A stretch of DNA of 64,000 bases from Marinobacter fonticola (GTDB lineage Bacteria; Pseudomonadota; Gammaproteobacteria; Pseudomonadales; Oleiphilaceae). The position numbers and the translations under genes are program-made. The stretch lies in assembly GCF_008122265.1 (NCBI RefSeq), contig NZ_CP043042.1, positions 3,844,001-3,908,000 on the forward strand, read 5' to 3'. Shown one piece after another: positions 41,420-50,108 of this stretch. Position 1 is the first letter of the stretch; every line of letters begins with the position of its first letter. The notes below the pieces were generated by a model. That model worked only from the letters and a program-made list of their open reading frames with translations. It was not told where the DNA came from and ran no database searches.

Positions 41420-43102
41420 TCAGACGCTATGGTAAAGCATATCGCCGTCCGATGGGCCGGGATCACCCTCAACGCCTGCTGGATTGGCCTGACGGGGCGA
41501 TCCAGACCTATTGGCGCCGGGCGCCCGGTCCTCGGAACTTTGATCGTCCGGCACAATATCCGGCATTTCTTCCGGCAGTTCAATTTCCGGCGCGGAATCG
41601 GGCCTTGGCTGTTCCGGGGACGTCCTCTCTTCGCGCTGATCGTCGTCGCGCCGATCGCTCATATGGCACCAGAAGGGCTCATTTTCGTCATGACGTGGCT
41701 GCTCGGCGTTACAAAGGGAAGTGCCGGACTGGATTGCATAATGGATACCGATGTACAGGATGGCGGCTGGCAGCAGCAAGCGAATGACCCAATGCCAGAG
41801 GAGTCGAGCCAGGCGGGGGCTGCGCCCCAGTAACCTATGGGCCAGACGATCCGGCAGAGCCCAGCCGGCAAAAAAGGCCAGCAAAACACTCACGATGGGA
41901 ATGAGGAACGTGCTCGTCACAAGCTCGATCCAGCGATAAGGCGTCCCGCCAAGGACACGGATATCTGCCCAGGCGTTGAACGAGAGCAGACTCGCCAAGC
42001 CAAGCAACCAAGCCGCAAACCCGACGACAAGCACACTCCAGCCGCGAGGCGAGGCGATGCGTTCCTGTAGCCAGCCAACCGCCGGCTCCAGCAGTGCGAT
42101 GGACGAACTCCAGGCCGCCAGTACGATGGTGACGAAAAAAGCCGTCGTGACAAACTGCCCGCCCGGCATACTGGCCAAACTTTCCGGCAAGGCCAGAAAC
42201 ACTAGACTGAAGCCCTGCATTGGATCCGCACCCGCGGGCAGGCTGCTGAACACAAAGGTATAAATCACAAGCCCGGCCAGGATCGCGATCAACGTATCCA
42301 TCAGCGCCACAGCTAATACCGAGCGCTTCAGGGGTGTCGTCGGAGCCGAGTAGGCGCCAAACACGATCAGCACGCCCGTGCCCAGCGACAGTGTGTAAAA
42401 AGCATGCGTCAATGCCATGCGTATGCTGTTGAAAGACACCTGTTCAGGACGCATCTGCAGGATGAAATCAGCTGCAGCCTGGACGTCGCCGTGGCGCACG
42501 CCGAACACGAAAAGTCCTAGCAACAGCAACACAAACGTTGGCATCACGAACCGGAAAGCCCGTTCCAGCCCGTAGTGAACGCCCTGCATCGAGGTGGCCA
42601 CCACCAGCATCAGGAAGAACGCATGCCAACCCATGAATTCACGGTAGTTCTCCGGCTGCTGCACCAGGGCTGTCAGCAGTCCGGCCAGCTTCTCGGGAGA
42701 CGCACCGTCCAACCGGCCATAGGCCGCATAAAAGACGTAGGCCAGGCAGATGCCGCCGATCACGGCATAAAAAGACAAGACCAGGAAGCCCGCCAGAACG
42801 CTGAGCCGTCCACCCCAGATCCAGCGCGAGGGTTGTTGCGCTTCTCGCGCGAGCTCGTCGACCGCCAGCACCGCGCCATGACGGGCACCGCGGCCGATAA
42901 TGGATTCGGTCAGCATCAAGGGCAGCGTGAGGACAAGCAGGCAAGCCAAATAGAAGAGAATGAAGACGCCGCCGCCGTTTTCACCGGCCAAATGCGGAAA
43001 GCTCCAGAGGTTGCTCAGCCCAACGGTGGCACCGATCGTGGCCCAGAAATAGGTGGTTCGGTGCGACCAGGCGCCAACCGGGGTTTGATAACGACCTAGC
43101 AT
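41420..43102 (-). CDS. Sodium-dependent transporter (NSS/SNF family)
   Basis: A 560-residue inner-membrane secondary transporter of the neurotransmitter:sodium symporter family. The first helix has the sodium-site ATIGATVGLSNLWSFPHLAGENGGG, and about 12 hydrophobic segments follow. Substrate is probably an amino acid or related osmolyte. The last 90-100 residues are a hydrophilic, proline- and acid-rich cytoplasmic tail not normal for the bacterial family. The ATG has an AGAGG site 9 bases upstream. Confidence 0.88.
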   Translation of the reverse strand: MLGRYQTPVGAWSHRTTYFWATIGATVGLSNLWSFPHLAGENGGGVFILFYLACLLVLTLPLMLTESIIGRGARHGAVLAVDELAREAQQPSRWIWGGRLSVLAGFLVLSFYAVIGGICLAYVFYAAYGRLDGASPEKLAGLLTALVQQPENYREFMGWHAFFLMLVVATSMQGVHYGLERAFRFVMPTFVLLLLGLFVFGVRHGDVQAAADFILQMRPEQVSFNSIRMALTHAFYTLSLGTGVLIVFGAYSAPTTPLKRSVLAVALMDTLIAILAGLVIYTFVFSSLPAGADPMQGFSLVFLALPESLASMPGGQFVTTAFFVTIVLAAWSSSIALLEPAVGWLQERIASPRGWSVLVVGFAAWLLGLASLLSFNAWADIRVLGGTPYRWIELVTSTFLIPIVSVLLAFFAGWALPDRLAHRLLGRSPRLARLLWHWVIRLLLPAAILYIGIHYAIQSGTSLCNAEQPRHDENEPFWCHMSDRRDDDQREERTSPEQPRPDSAPEIELPEEMPDIVPDDQSSEDRAPGANRSGSPRQANPAGVEGDPGPSDGDMLYHSV

Positions 43103-43536
43103 TCAAGGAGCCTCTGAATAATTCATGCAGCAATTCTGCGGCGCCTCTGAAAAAGAACATCCTGTGGCAGGAGCGCAAGAAGCGAGGCATACCTTGCGGT
43201 AGCCGTGAGCTTGATCGCGTCGCGATTTTCCACAGAATGGACTTTTACCGAGACGCCCTGGCTTTCAGGGCACAACCTGGAGCAGGCACCAGCGATCCGT
43301 TCATGCAGTGGCCAGCCTCTCTGCGGGCACGACCGAGCGTTATCGTCCCGAGGCTCCGAGGAGTCCAATTCCACTGGCATTGTAGCCGAAACCTGTCGCC
43401 GCAATAACCCATTGAGCCAGCAGACGGCGCGCACCCGTGACCCGGTTTGCGGAACTGAGCTACAATGCTGCGTTTCGCCGGGCGGACAGCGATCCCCGAT
43501 CCGCCGACGCATTCCCGATTCACAGATCAGGCACCC
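43103..43536. other. Gap between NSS transporter and smpB
   Basis: This 430-base stretch has no gene that I can support. It carries a 16-bp sequence CAAGGAGCCTCTGAAT (43104-43119) shared with the rimP leader, a nearby partial copy, and the smpB promoter at 43437-43466. Open frames on both strands lack ribosome sites and family features; it may be a decayed gene. Confidence 0.4.
43437..43466 (+). promoter_or_regulatory. Sigma70 promoter for smpB
   Basis: GTGACC (43437-43442) and TACAAT (43461-43466) with an 18-base spacer, 70 bases before smpB. Confidence 0.5.
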
Positions 43537-44019
43537 ATGAGCAAGAAGAAACCCGGTACAGGCAGTAGCACGATCGCGCTGAACAAAAAGGCCAAGCACG
43601 AGTACCACATCGAAGAACGTTTCGAAGCAGGTCTCGCCCTGCTGGGCTGGGAGGTCAAATCCCTACGCGCTGGCAAATGCCAGCTGGTGGACGCTTACGT
43701 TCTGCTCAAGGGCGGCGAAGCCTTTCTGCTTGGCGCCCACATCACGCCGCTCATCGCAGCATCCACCCACGTTATCGCCGATCCGACACGAACCCGTAAG
43801 CTGCTGCTTCACGCCAAGGAAATCAGCAAACTCATCGGCGCGACTCAGCAACAAGGCCACACCTGTGTTCCACTCGCCCTGTACTGGAAGAAAAACAAGG
43901 TGAAATGCGAGATCGCTATGGTGAAAGGCAAAAAGCAGTACGACAAACGACAAACGGAAAAAGAGCGGGACTGGAACCGCCAGAAGCAGCGGGTCTTGAG
44001 GGAAGTCAACCAAAGCTGA
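43537..44019 (+). CDS. smpB: SsrA-binding protein SmpB
   Basis: Binds tmRNA and brings it to stalled ribosomes for trans-translation. The 160 residues match E. coli length. Motifs include [41 protein letters not shown] and the basic C-terminal tail ([20 protein letters not shown]) that mimics mRNA in the decoding channel. Its RNA partner, ssrA, is encoded 1.7 kb downstream. Confidence 0.97.
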   Translation: MSKKKPGTGSSTIALNKKAKHEYHIEERFEAGLALLGWEVKSLRAGKCQLVDAYVLLKGGEAFLLGAHITPLIAASTHVIADPTRTRKLLLHAKEISKLIGATQQQGHTCVPLALYWKKNKVKCEIAMVKGKKQYDKRQTEKERDWNRQKQRVLREVNQS

Positions 44020-44171
44020 GGGGGACAAGCTCCGAAATCCCGTCGCCTATAGCATCACTTTTATCGCCTGCACCATGGATCTATACTACTGCGCTCCGGG
44101 TGGGTACGTGCCCTGAGCCTGCAGTCTGACTCGGCGATCTCATCCTCTCAAACATGGAAGAAGAGAGGCTT

Positions 44172-45605
44172 ATGACTCGTTCAAGAACACCGATGACATC
44201 TGTTGACCGCTCCTGGTTGCGGATGGAATCTCCAGAAAATCCAATGATGATCGGCGTCGTCCTGGTGTTCGACGAGCCCATTTCAATAGTGCGTTTACGC
44301 CAAGTGCTCGACGAACGATTCCTACGCTTTCGCCGGTTTCGTCAAACCGTCGCCCATTCCGGCGACCGCACCTACTGGCAGGACGACCTTTCGTTCGATC
44401 TGGACAACCACATCCAGATCATCGCATTACCCGGCAAGGCCGATCAGCATGCGCTGCAGTCGCTGGCCAGCGACCTGAACAGTGCGCCGCTGAACCCCTT
44501 TCGTCCGCTGTGGCAGATCCACTATGTGGACAACTATCAGGGTGGCTGCGCGCTCGTCATACGCATTCATCACTGCATTGCCGATGGCATCTCGCTGGTG
44601 CGCGTACTCATGGCCCTAACCGACGACGCCCCCGGCCGGCACCTGCATTCGGTGCCCAGCGTGGAGCATCAGCGGGAAACGCGCTGGGAACGTCTGCGTC
44701 GTGGCGCGAGGGAGCTGCGGCACAGCGCGGCGACAGGAATCGAGCAGCTCGGCTATTTCCGCAAAAACGTGCAGGACAAGCCCTCCTATGCGCTCAAGCT
44801 GTTGCGCACTGGCGGCCAAATTGGCATGGAATGCGCCAAGCTGGCACTGGCCCCTGCTGATCCACCGACTCTGCTGAAGGGCTCGCTCACCGGCCGCAAG
44901 CGTGTTGCCTGGGCCGAACCTCTCCCCCTCAAGGACGTTAAGGACACTGCTAGAGCGCTCAAAGGCACCGTCAACGATGTACTGATGACAGCTGCCACCG
45001 GCGCCATTCATCAGTATTTGGTCGACCAGAATGAGACACCGCCGGACTGCGGCATTCGGGTTGCGGTACCGTTCAATTTGCGCCCTCTACGCCAACCGGT
45101 GGAAACGCTGGGTAATCAATTCGGGCTGGTGCTGGTACCTCTACCGGTGGATGTCGTGTGCCCGCGCATGCGCTTCCGCCAAGTGCAAGATCACATGAAC
45201 CGGCTCAAACGCTCCTGGCAGGCGCAGGTCACCTATAGCCTCCTGGACTTGTTTGGACGAGGCCCGGACATCCTTGAGCGGCGTGCGCTGCACCTGCTTA
45301 GCCGGAAGGCTTCAGCGGTGCTGACCAACGTACCAGGCCCGCGCAAGCACGTTTACCTGGCCGGAGCCAAACTGACCCAACCGATGTTCTGGGTGCCGCA
45401 GACCGGCGGCATTGGTATCGGCTTGAGCATTTTCACCTACGCGGACACGGTTCAATTCGGCATTATCGTCGACAAGAATCTGGCCGTGGACCCGGCGCGG
45501 GTGATGGATGCCTTCTCCCAAAGCTTTGCCGATCTACAAAGCGTCGCTGGCAAGCCGGGCACCTATCCGCAAGTAGAGCGTCGTAGAGCGGCCGCCTCCG
45601 TTTAA
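44172..45605 (+). CDS. Wax ester synthase/acyl-CoA:diacylglycerol acyltransferase family protein
   Basis: A 477-residue WS/DGAT-family enzyme that would esterify fatty alcohols or diacylglycerol with acyl-CoA to make storage lipid. The active-site motif HHxxxDG reads HHCIADG (133-139), preceded by NPFRPLWQ. The C-terminal DUF1298 domain contains LTNVPGPRKHVYLAG. The ATG at 44172 is 5 bases from GAGAGG. Marinobacter carries several such genes, and some paralogues have little measured activity, so the product name is family-level. It separates smpB from ssrA. Confidence 0.88.
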   Translation: MTRSRTPMTSVDRSWLRMESPENPMMIGVVLVFDEPISIVRLRQVLDERFLRFRRFRQTVAHSGDRTYWQDDLSFDLDNHIQIIALPGKADQHALQSLASDLNSAPLNPFRPLWQIHYVDNYQGGCALVIRIHHCIADGISLVRVLMALTDDAPGRHLHSVPSVEHQRETRWERLRRGARELRHSAATGIEQLGYFRKNVQDKPSYALKLLRTGGQIGMECAKLALAPADPPTLLKGSLTGRKRVAWAEPLPLKDVKDTARALKGTVNDVLMTAATGAIHQYLVDQNETPPDCGIRVAVPFNLRPLRQPVETLGNQFGLVLVPLPVDVVCPRMRFRQVQDHMNRLKRSWQAQVTYSLLDLFGRGPDILERRALHLLSRKASAVLTNVPGPRKHVYLAGAKLTQPMFWVPQTGGIGIGLSIFTYADTVQFGIIVDKNLAVDPARVMDAFSQSFADLQSVAGKPGTYPQVERRRAAASV

Positions 45606-45672
45606 TGGCCGGGCCTGGCTTCACGCGCAAAAGGCGATAAGAGCAAATACGGAGTCAGCCCACGATTTAAGC

Positions 45673-45703
45673 CTTGAAGTCGTAGGCTTCAGCCCCATAT
45701 ACT
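45673..45703 (+). promoter_or_regulatory. Overlapping sigma70 and sigma32 promoters of ssrA
   Basis: Sigma70: TTGAAG (45674-45679), 18-base spacer, TATACT (45698-45703). Sigma32: CTTGAAG (45673-45679), 13-base spacer, CCCCATAT (45693-45700). The two share the -35 bases, and both would start transcription within about 5-10 bases of the mature tmRNA end at 45714. Confidence 0.75.
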
Positions 45704-45713
45704 CTCTTCAAAG

Positions 45714-46078
45714 GGGGACGACATGGCTTCGACGCCGGTTGCAAACCCTTGGGTGCATGTCGAGATGGCAGCCAATCTCGTTAATCCAAAGCTGCATTCA
45801 AATAGTCGCAAACGACGAAAACTACGCACTAGCAGCGTAAGCTGCTAGTCGTCCTGACTGGGGTGCCTGTAACCCAGAAGCAACACCTCAGGACGTCATC
45901 GCTTACAGGATGCTCTATCAGTCAGAGCTCACTGGCTGATGGCTAAGATATAAAGAGCTCGCCTCTTGCGCCCTGACCTTCGGGCCGCTTGAGGTTAAAT
46001 TAATAGAAGGAAGCTAAGCATGTAGATCTCAAGGCAGAGTACTGGCGGACGCGGGTTCGATTCCCGCCGTCTCCACCA
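45714..46078 (+). ncRNA. ssrA: Transfer-messenger RNA (tmRNA)
   Basis: 365-base tmRNA. The acceptor stem GGGGACG pairs with CGTCTCC, followed by A and encoded CCA at 46076-46078; the T-arm is GCGGGTTCGATTCCCGC. The resume codon GCA at 45808 opens a tag frame ending at TAA 45838-45840 that encodes ANDENYALAA, whose LAA end targets products to ClpXP. Upstream AGTCGCAAACGACGAAAACTA matches the E. coli region. It releases ribosomes stalled on broken mRNA with SmpB. A terminator follows. Confidence 0.97.
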
Positions 46079-46086
46079 CGATCCTT

Positions 46087-46116
46087 AAAAAGCCTCTGAT
46101 TTTCAGGGGCTTTTTT
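46087..46116 (+). terminator. Intrinsic terminator of ssrA
   Basis: GCCTCTGA/TCAGGGGC stem with flanking A and T runs (46092-46099 with 46103-46110, T6 tail), 9 bases after the tmRNA CCA. Confidence 0.9.
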
Positions 46117-46180
46117 ATTCCCGGCGGAAGCTCACTACTCACTGGAACGCACATTCGCTGTGAGGCGCAAACCGAGGTAC

Positions 46181-46209
46181 AAAAAAGCCGCTGAACGACA
46201 GCGGCTTTT
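46181..46209 (-). terminator. Intrinsic terminator for the small unknown gene at 46240
   Basis: GCCGCTG/CAGCGGC stem (46187-46193 with 46199-46205) with a T6 tract on the minus strand and a T4 on the plus strand. Confidence 0.85.
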
Positions 46210-46239
46210 CGATAACCTGAACACATGCGCTGGCGAGAC

Positions 46240-46506
46240 TTAGAAATTCTCGCAGCGAGCAAACGTTTCCTCGGGATGAGGTGCGTCGATAGCCTGCGCC
46301 TCGTGCTCCTGAAGCTCCTCTTCGATTCCAGCCGTTATTTCTTCCAGCAGCGCCAAACCCTGCGCATACGACAAGCCCACCTGGAAGAGTTCTCCGTTCG
46401 GCTCGACCACGATGTGGTATTCGCGTGTCACTTCGCCGTTTTCGCGGACGACTGAAATCTTCATCAGCTTATAACCGCTGATGTCCTTCACCACCATTGC
46501 AGGCAT
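46240..46506 (-). CDS. Small protein of unknown function
   Basis: An 88-residue cytoplasmic protein with no family I recognise. The ATG at 46506 has GGGGAG 7 bases upstream, and a terminator follows the stop, so expression is credible. The chain looks like a beta meander (about 4-45, with repeated charged turns) followed by an acidic helix (LALLEEITAGIEEELQEHEA) and an acidic tail ending ENF. It lies just after the ssrA terminator on the opposite strand. Function unknown. Confidence 0.65.
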   Translation of the reverse strand: MPAMVVKDISGYKLMKISVVRENGEVTREYHIVVEPNGELFQVGLSYAQGLALLEEITAGIEEELQEHEAQAIDAPHPEETFARCENF

Positions 46507-47059
46507 ACTACGCTCCCCTCTCAATAACCTGACAGTTGAGCAGTTTGCCACCACTCCTCCCTCTTGTGTGTAGTGTTTTGAAATGCAATTGTTTTCCCCA
46601 TTTCACATTTTTCACGAAGGCTAACGGTGGGGCACTTTATGCAACATAAAGCCGCAAATTACTGCCTTGTTTTGCCATGCAAAACGCGCATTCCGTATGC
46701 GGTATTCCAATGGATGGAGACGAGCTTGCGAGGTGGAAAACGGGACGTTTGCAGGAGGGAATCTGCACCAGATTCAGGCCGAAGAACGCTCCAATACGCC
46801 GACTAACGAGACATCGGTTACAGAGCTACCGATCCGGCTTACAGATTATTACGATCATTCGGAGAAAAGCGGAGCAGCTTAAGCCGTAAACCAACGCAAA
46901 CGACCAGCACCACAGTCTACTCGTCCGTGGACCCGGAGAAACCCGAATCTCAGCTGCTCGAATTGGCTACCCCCACCTACGTTCGCGCCTCTTAAGGGAC
47001 AGATCACAGTCGCGCTGACAGGCGACGAACGTGTGTTGAGGGACACTGGCAGCCACCGT
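46507..47059. other. Gap between two small unknown genes
   Basis: About 550 bases with no supported gene. A perfect small inverted repeat CTTTATG/CATAAAG (46635-46651) lies in an AT-rich, promoter-like section. An open frame on the plus strand (about 46677-46889) would give a basic 70-residue protein but has no ribosome site. Confidence 0.4.
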
Positions 47060-47314
47060 TTACCCTTCGCTGTATAGCCCTACCGTCTTGCGGTCGATCA
47101 GTTCGCCATCAGCGTCGTACTCGAAATACCCGAAGAAGCTGTCTTCCATTGCCCAGGCATTAAACCGGGCAATCAGGTTGCCTTCCCCGTCGACGAGTTG
47201 GAAGTTTTCAGCTTCGTAGGTGGTCGCCCGCTCAGGATCGGGCTCGGAATCGAGGTGGACCAAGTGATGGCCTTCAGGAATGCGGATGCTTCTCTTGAGT
47301 TGCTGCTCAATCAT
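47060..47314 (-). CDS. Small acidic protein of unknown function
   Basis: An 84-residue acidic protein with a very strong ribosome site (AAAGGAGG, 5 bases before ATG), so very probably real. It reads as paired beta strands with turns (LVDGEGNLIARFNAW, EYDADGELIDRKTVGLY); no signal peptide or membrane helix. I do not recognise a family. It lies between the ssrA region and chrA and is not obviously in an operon. Confidence 0.7.
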   Translation of the reverse strand: MIEQQLKRSIRIPEGHHLVHLDSEPDPERATTYEAENFQLVDGEGNLIARFNAWAMEDSFFGYFEYDADGELIDRKTVGLYSEG

Positions 47315-47469
47315 GATCGCCTCCTTTTAACGCATGAGTCGTTGTGCTCAAACGTTGATCAGTAAGCGACGTTAAACCATTTAACGCGGCTCGACAATCA
47401 AACTTCTTGAGCCCAGCAAAAAGATTCTCGCTGTCATATTTTCCTCATATTTCACTGTCATACTGCGGC

Positions 47470-48639
47470 TCAGGCGACCGATATCAGCAGCCCGCCTGCC
47501 GCCGATACTACCACCACAATCCACGGTGCCACTTTCCAGACGGTCAGCATGACGAAGCAAACCAGCGCCAGAGCAAAGGCGCTAGAGCCCGTGATGGCGG
47601 CGGTCCATACCGGGTCGTAGAGAGCCGCGCCAAGAATCCCCACGACCGCTGCATTTGTCCCGCGCATCAGCGCCGGAGCCCAGGCGTTCTGCCGCAAGGA
47701 TGCCCAGTATGGCAAGACGCCAACCAGCAGCAAAAACCCGGGTACGAAGATAGCCACCAAGGCGACTAGAGCCCCGGAAACGCCACCGAGAAGCGTGCCG
47801 AGGTACGCGGAAAAGGTGAAGAGTGGCCCCGGAACCGCCTGCGCCGCACCATAGCCAGCGAGAAAGTCACCGGCGCTCATCCAGCCCGAACGCACCACTT
47901 CCGATTCCAGCAAGGGCAGTACCACATGCCCTCCGCCAAAAACCAGCGCACCGGCGCGATAGAACACGTCGAATAGGTCTATCAGCCGGGACGGTGCTGC
48001 CGAGGCCAGCACGGGTAAACCTATCAGCAAGAGGACAAACGCCACCAAAGCGAGGATGCCGACCCGGCGAGTCACCGGATGAGCAATATCCCGGGCTGCT
48101 TCAGCCACTCCGCTTCGGCAGAAGCTATAGCCCGCTATCGCTCCAGTAAGAATGGCAAACACCTGTCCGCCCGGGCCACCAAAGCCGACCACAATCAACA
48201 CTGCAAGCACGGCAATGGCCGACCGTGTGCGATCGGGACACAGGCTGCGCGCCATACCCCATACCGCCTGAGCGACAATGGCAACCGCAACGATTTTCAG
48301 GCCGGACACAACGCCCTGTCCAATGGTGTTGTCCAAGGCAAAACCGACACCGGCCAACACGGCAAGCAGAATCGCGGACGGCAGGGTGAACGCCACCCAG
48401 GCCGCCAATGCACCCGCGTAGCCGCCCCGGAGAAGGCCGATGGCAAAACCCACCTGACTGCTGGCCGGCCCCGGCAAAAACTGACATAAGGCGACAATAT
48501 CGCCGTAGGCCGCGTCACTCAGCCAACGGCGGCGTTCGACGAACTCCGTTCGAAAATAGCCCAAATGAGCGATGGGGCCGCCAAACGACGTCAGACCCAA
48601 CATTAGGAAGGCGCGGAAAATTTCTGCACATCGCCGCAA
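47470..48639 (-). CDS. chrA: Chromate efflux transporter ChrA
   Basis: A 389-residue long-form CHR-family membrane protein that exports chromate. Each half has a copy of the family motif (LTSFGGPIAHLGYFR and CQFLPGPASSQVGFAIG in the first; VFGGGHVVLPLLE and YGAAQAVPGPLFTFSAYLG in the second). The start is TTG at 48639 with GGAGG 5-6 bases upstream; it gives the expected N-terminus and no ATG is closer. No chrB regulator is adjacent. The true substrate could be sulfate-like rather than chromate. Confidence 0.9.
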   Translation of the reverse strand: MRRCAEIFRAFLMLGLTSFGGPIAHLGYFRTEFVERRRWLSDAAYGDIVALCQFLPGPASSQVGFAIGLLRGGYAGALAAWVAFTLPSAILLAVLAGVGFALDNTIGQGVVSGLKIVAVAIVAQAVWGMARSLCPDRTRSAIAVLAVLIVVGFGGPGGQVFAILTGAIAGYSFCRSGVAEAARDIAHPVTRRVGILALVAFVLLLIGLPVLASAAPSRLIDLFDVFYRAGALVFGGGHVVLPLLESEVVRSGWMSAGDFLAGYGAAQAVPGPLFTFSAYLGTLLGGVSGALVALVAIFVPGFLLLVGVLPYWASLRQNAWAPALMRGTNAAVVGILGAALYDPVWTAAITGSSAFALALVCFVMLTVWKVAPWIVVVVSAAGGLLISVA

Positions 48640-48966
48640 GACGGCCTCCGGAAATACGTCGCTTATTCGACAGGCGGGTAGCGGCTACTCGCAGCTTGGT
48701 TAGAGAGCATCAGCTCTGACCTGCAGAGCGATTCAGTCGCCAACGACAAAAAATCTCTTGGGAATTAAAGCAAAAAAATGGCCGGTCAAAAGCCGGCCAA
48801 AAGTTTCACAGTGTAATAACAGAAGACTGACACGCATCTCAGATGTCATTTGTTCAGCTTAGAGCGGCGACCATTTCAGTTTCATGACACAAGCCTCGTT
48901 CGAGGTTCGACGGTCGCAACCGAGGCCGGTCGTGAGCTCAATACGCCATAAATCAGGGAGAAAGGA
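48640..48966 (-). other. Gap between chrA and copper chaperone gene
   Basis: No gene is seen. It holds the terminator of the upstream copper chaperone gene (48772-48799) and the likely chrA promoter region. Confidence 0.5.
48772..48799 (-). terminator. Intrinsic terminator after the PCu(A)C gene
   Basis: TGGCCGG/CCGGCCA stem (48779-48785 with 48793-48799) followed on the minus strand by a T7 tract, 170 bases after the stop of the copper chaperone gene. Confidence 0.8.
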
Positions 48967-49461
48967 CTAATGCTCATGAGCGGACATGGCCTCCGAAGAT
49001 CCTGGGCCATGCTCAATCCGGACGTCCAGTTCGATGTTGTCCTGTTGAGCGAATTTCAGCGTCAGCGGGAAGCTTTTGCCTTCTTTTAGCGGCTCGTCGA
49101 GATTCATCAGCATCACGTGATAGCCATTCGGCTCAAACCGCACGGTTTCACCGGGCGCGATTTCCAGACCGCCCTCTACGGCGCCCATACGTAGGGTGCC
49201 GCCCTCTTCCCGGGTCTGATGCATACTGGCCATATCGGTTATTGGCGTACTGATACCTTCGAGGATTGCAGCCCTGTCGCCGTGGTTACTGATAACGAAA
49301 TAGGCGGCGCCATTGATAGGCTTCACCGGCGGCGTAGGCCGGGCCCAGGGCTGGTCGACCTGGATGCCCTGATGGTGGGATTCATGCGCCATCGCACCTG
49401 ACGCCGTCAGAATGGCATACGTCAACATCATGGATATCATAATGCGTGTCGCTACTTGCAT
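48967..49461 (-). CDS. Periplasmic copper chaperone PCu(A)C
   Basis: A 164-residue exported copper-binding protein of the PCu(A)C family, implicated in delivering copper to the CuA centre of cytochrome oxidase. After a signal peptide (about 1-25, ending AMA) the domain shows the H-M...HxM-type ligand set in MASMHQTREEGGTLRMG and GYHVMLMNL. Met and His richness at the C-terminus (SAHEH) could add a site. GGAGG precedes the ATG. No Sco gene is adjacent. Confidence 0.9.
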   Translation of the reverse strand: MQVATRIMISMMLTYAILTASGAMAHESHHQGIQVDQPWARPTPPVKPINGAAYFVISNHGDRAAILEGISTPITDMASMHQTREEGGTLRMGAVEGGLEIAPGETVRFEPNGYHVMLMNLDEPLKEGKSFPLTLKFAQQDNIELDVRIEHGPGSSEAMSAHEH

Positions 49462-49585
49462 AGATTGCCTCCGGAAATCCGTTCTGCTCCAATGCTAGAA
49501 CCTTAGCATGGCAGTGGCCATTCGACTCCCGAGTTCAACCATCACCTTTAGAGATATTGCCTTTGGAGGCATTACAGAAGGGCGA

Positions 49586-49735
49586 GGAGTGGAAGGCGGC
49601 GCTGACAACACAACCGGTCATTTTTGCTTGCCAAAAATAGCGGAGGGTGCTTGCCAAAAATAGCGGAGGGTGCTTGCCAAGATCTACGGAGGGTACTTGC
49701 CAAAAATAGCGAAGGGCGCTGGCGCCCTCCACTCC
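49586..49735. repeat. Tandem array of four 23-bp units flanked by inverted repeats
   Basis: Units starting GCTTGCCAAAAATAGCGG occur at 49626, 49649, 49672 and 49695 with exact 23-bp period; the first two are identical, the third and fourth carry a few changes. The array is bounded by an imperfect 13-bp inverted repeat (49586-49598 and 49723-49735) and the right end has a perfect palindrome GGGCGC-TG-GCGCCC (49714-49727). No protein is encoded. It is not CRISPR: there are no spacers. Confidence 0.85.
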
Positions 49736-49777
49736 ACGCGCGTTGCCAGCTCATTGGCAACTTACTTTCAGGGCCCG

Positions 49778-49984
49778 TCAGGCGGCCCGGCATCGCAGCC
49801 GCTTTATCATTTCATTGGCCGCCGAATAGCTGGTCAGTGCCCGCAGATAACTTTCCACTGTGGAAAGATAAGTACAGGTTAACAACGTGCCTTCTCCGTC
49901 GATCAAAACCTTGAATTCCGTGGGTCGGTCCGTGTGCTTATCGGCAAAAACCTGAATCGGGCCTTCGCTGAGTAACAGCTCCAT
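49778..49984 (-). CDS. Small protein of unknown function
   Basis: A 68-residue protein starting at ATG 49984 with GGAGG 7 bases upstream. It has alternating strands (QVFADKHTDRPTEFKVLID) and a C-terminal helix ending in basic residues (MIKRLRCRAA). No signal peptide or membrane helix. Not recognised. It lies between the 23-bp repeat array and the VOC gene. Confidence 0.6.
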   Translation of the reverse strand: MELLLSEGPIQVFADKHTDRPTEFKVLIDGEGTLLTCTYLSTVESYLRALTSYSAANEMIKRLRCRAA

Positions 49985-50108
49985 AACAGCGTCCTCCGGT
50001 ACAACGGATGGGGCGGCTGACGTCATCAGACGCCTACTACTAATGTAGCATGCGGGAATTATCTGTCAGGCACATTGACATAGGTTATGACGCAACAGAA
50101 GAAGGGCC

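Noticed and set aside
46677-46889. Basic 70-codon open frame on the plus strand
   Set aside because: No ribosome site, no family, and the composition looks like random translation of a gap.
49626-49717. Repeats resembling a CRISPR array
   Set aside because: Units are directly adjacent with 23-bp period and no unique spacers, and no cas genes are present.
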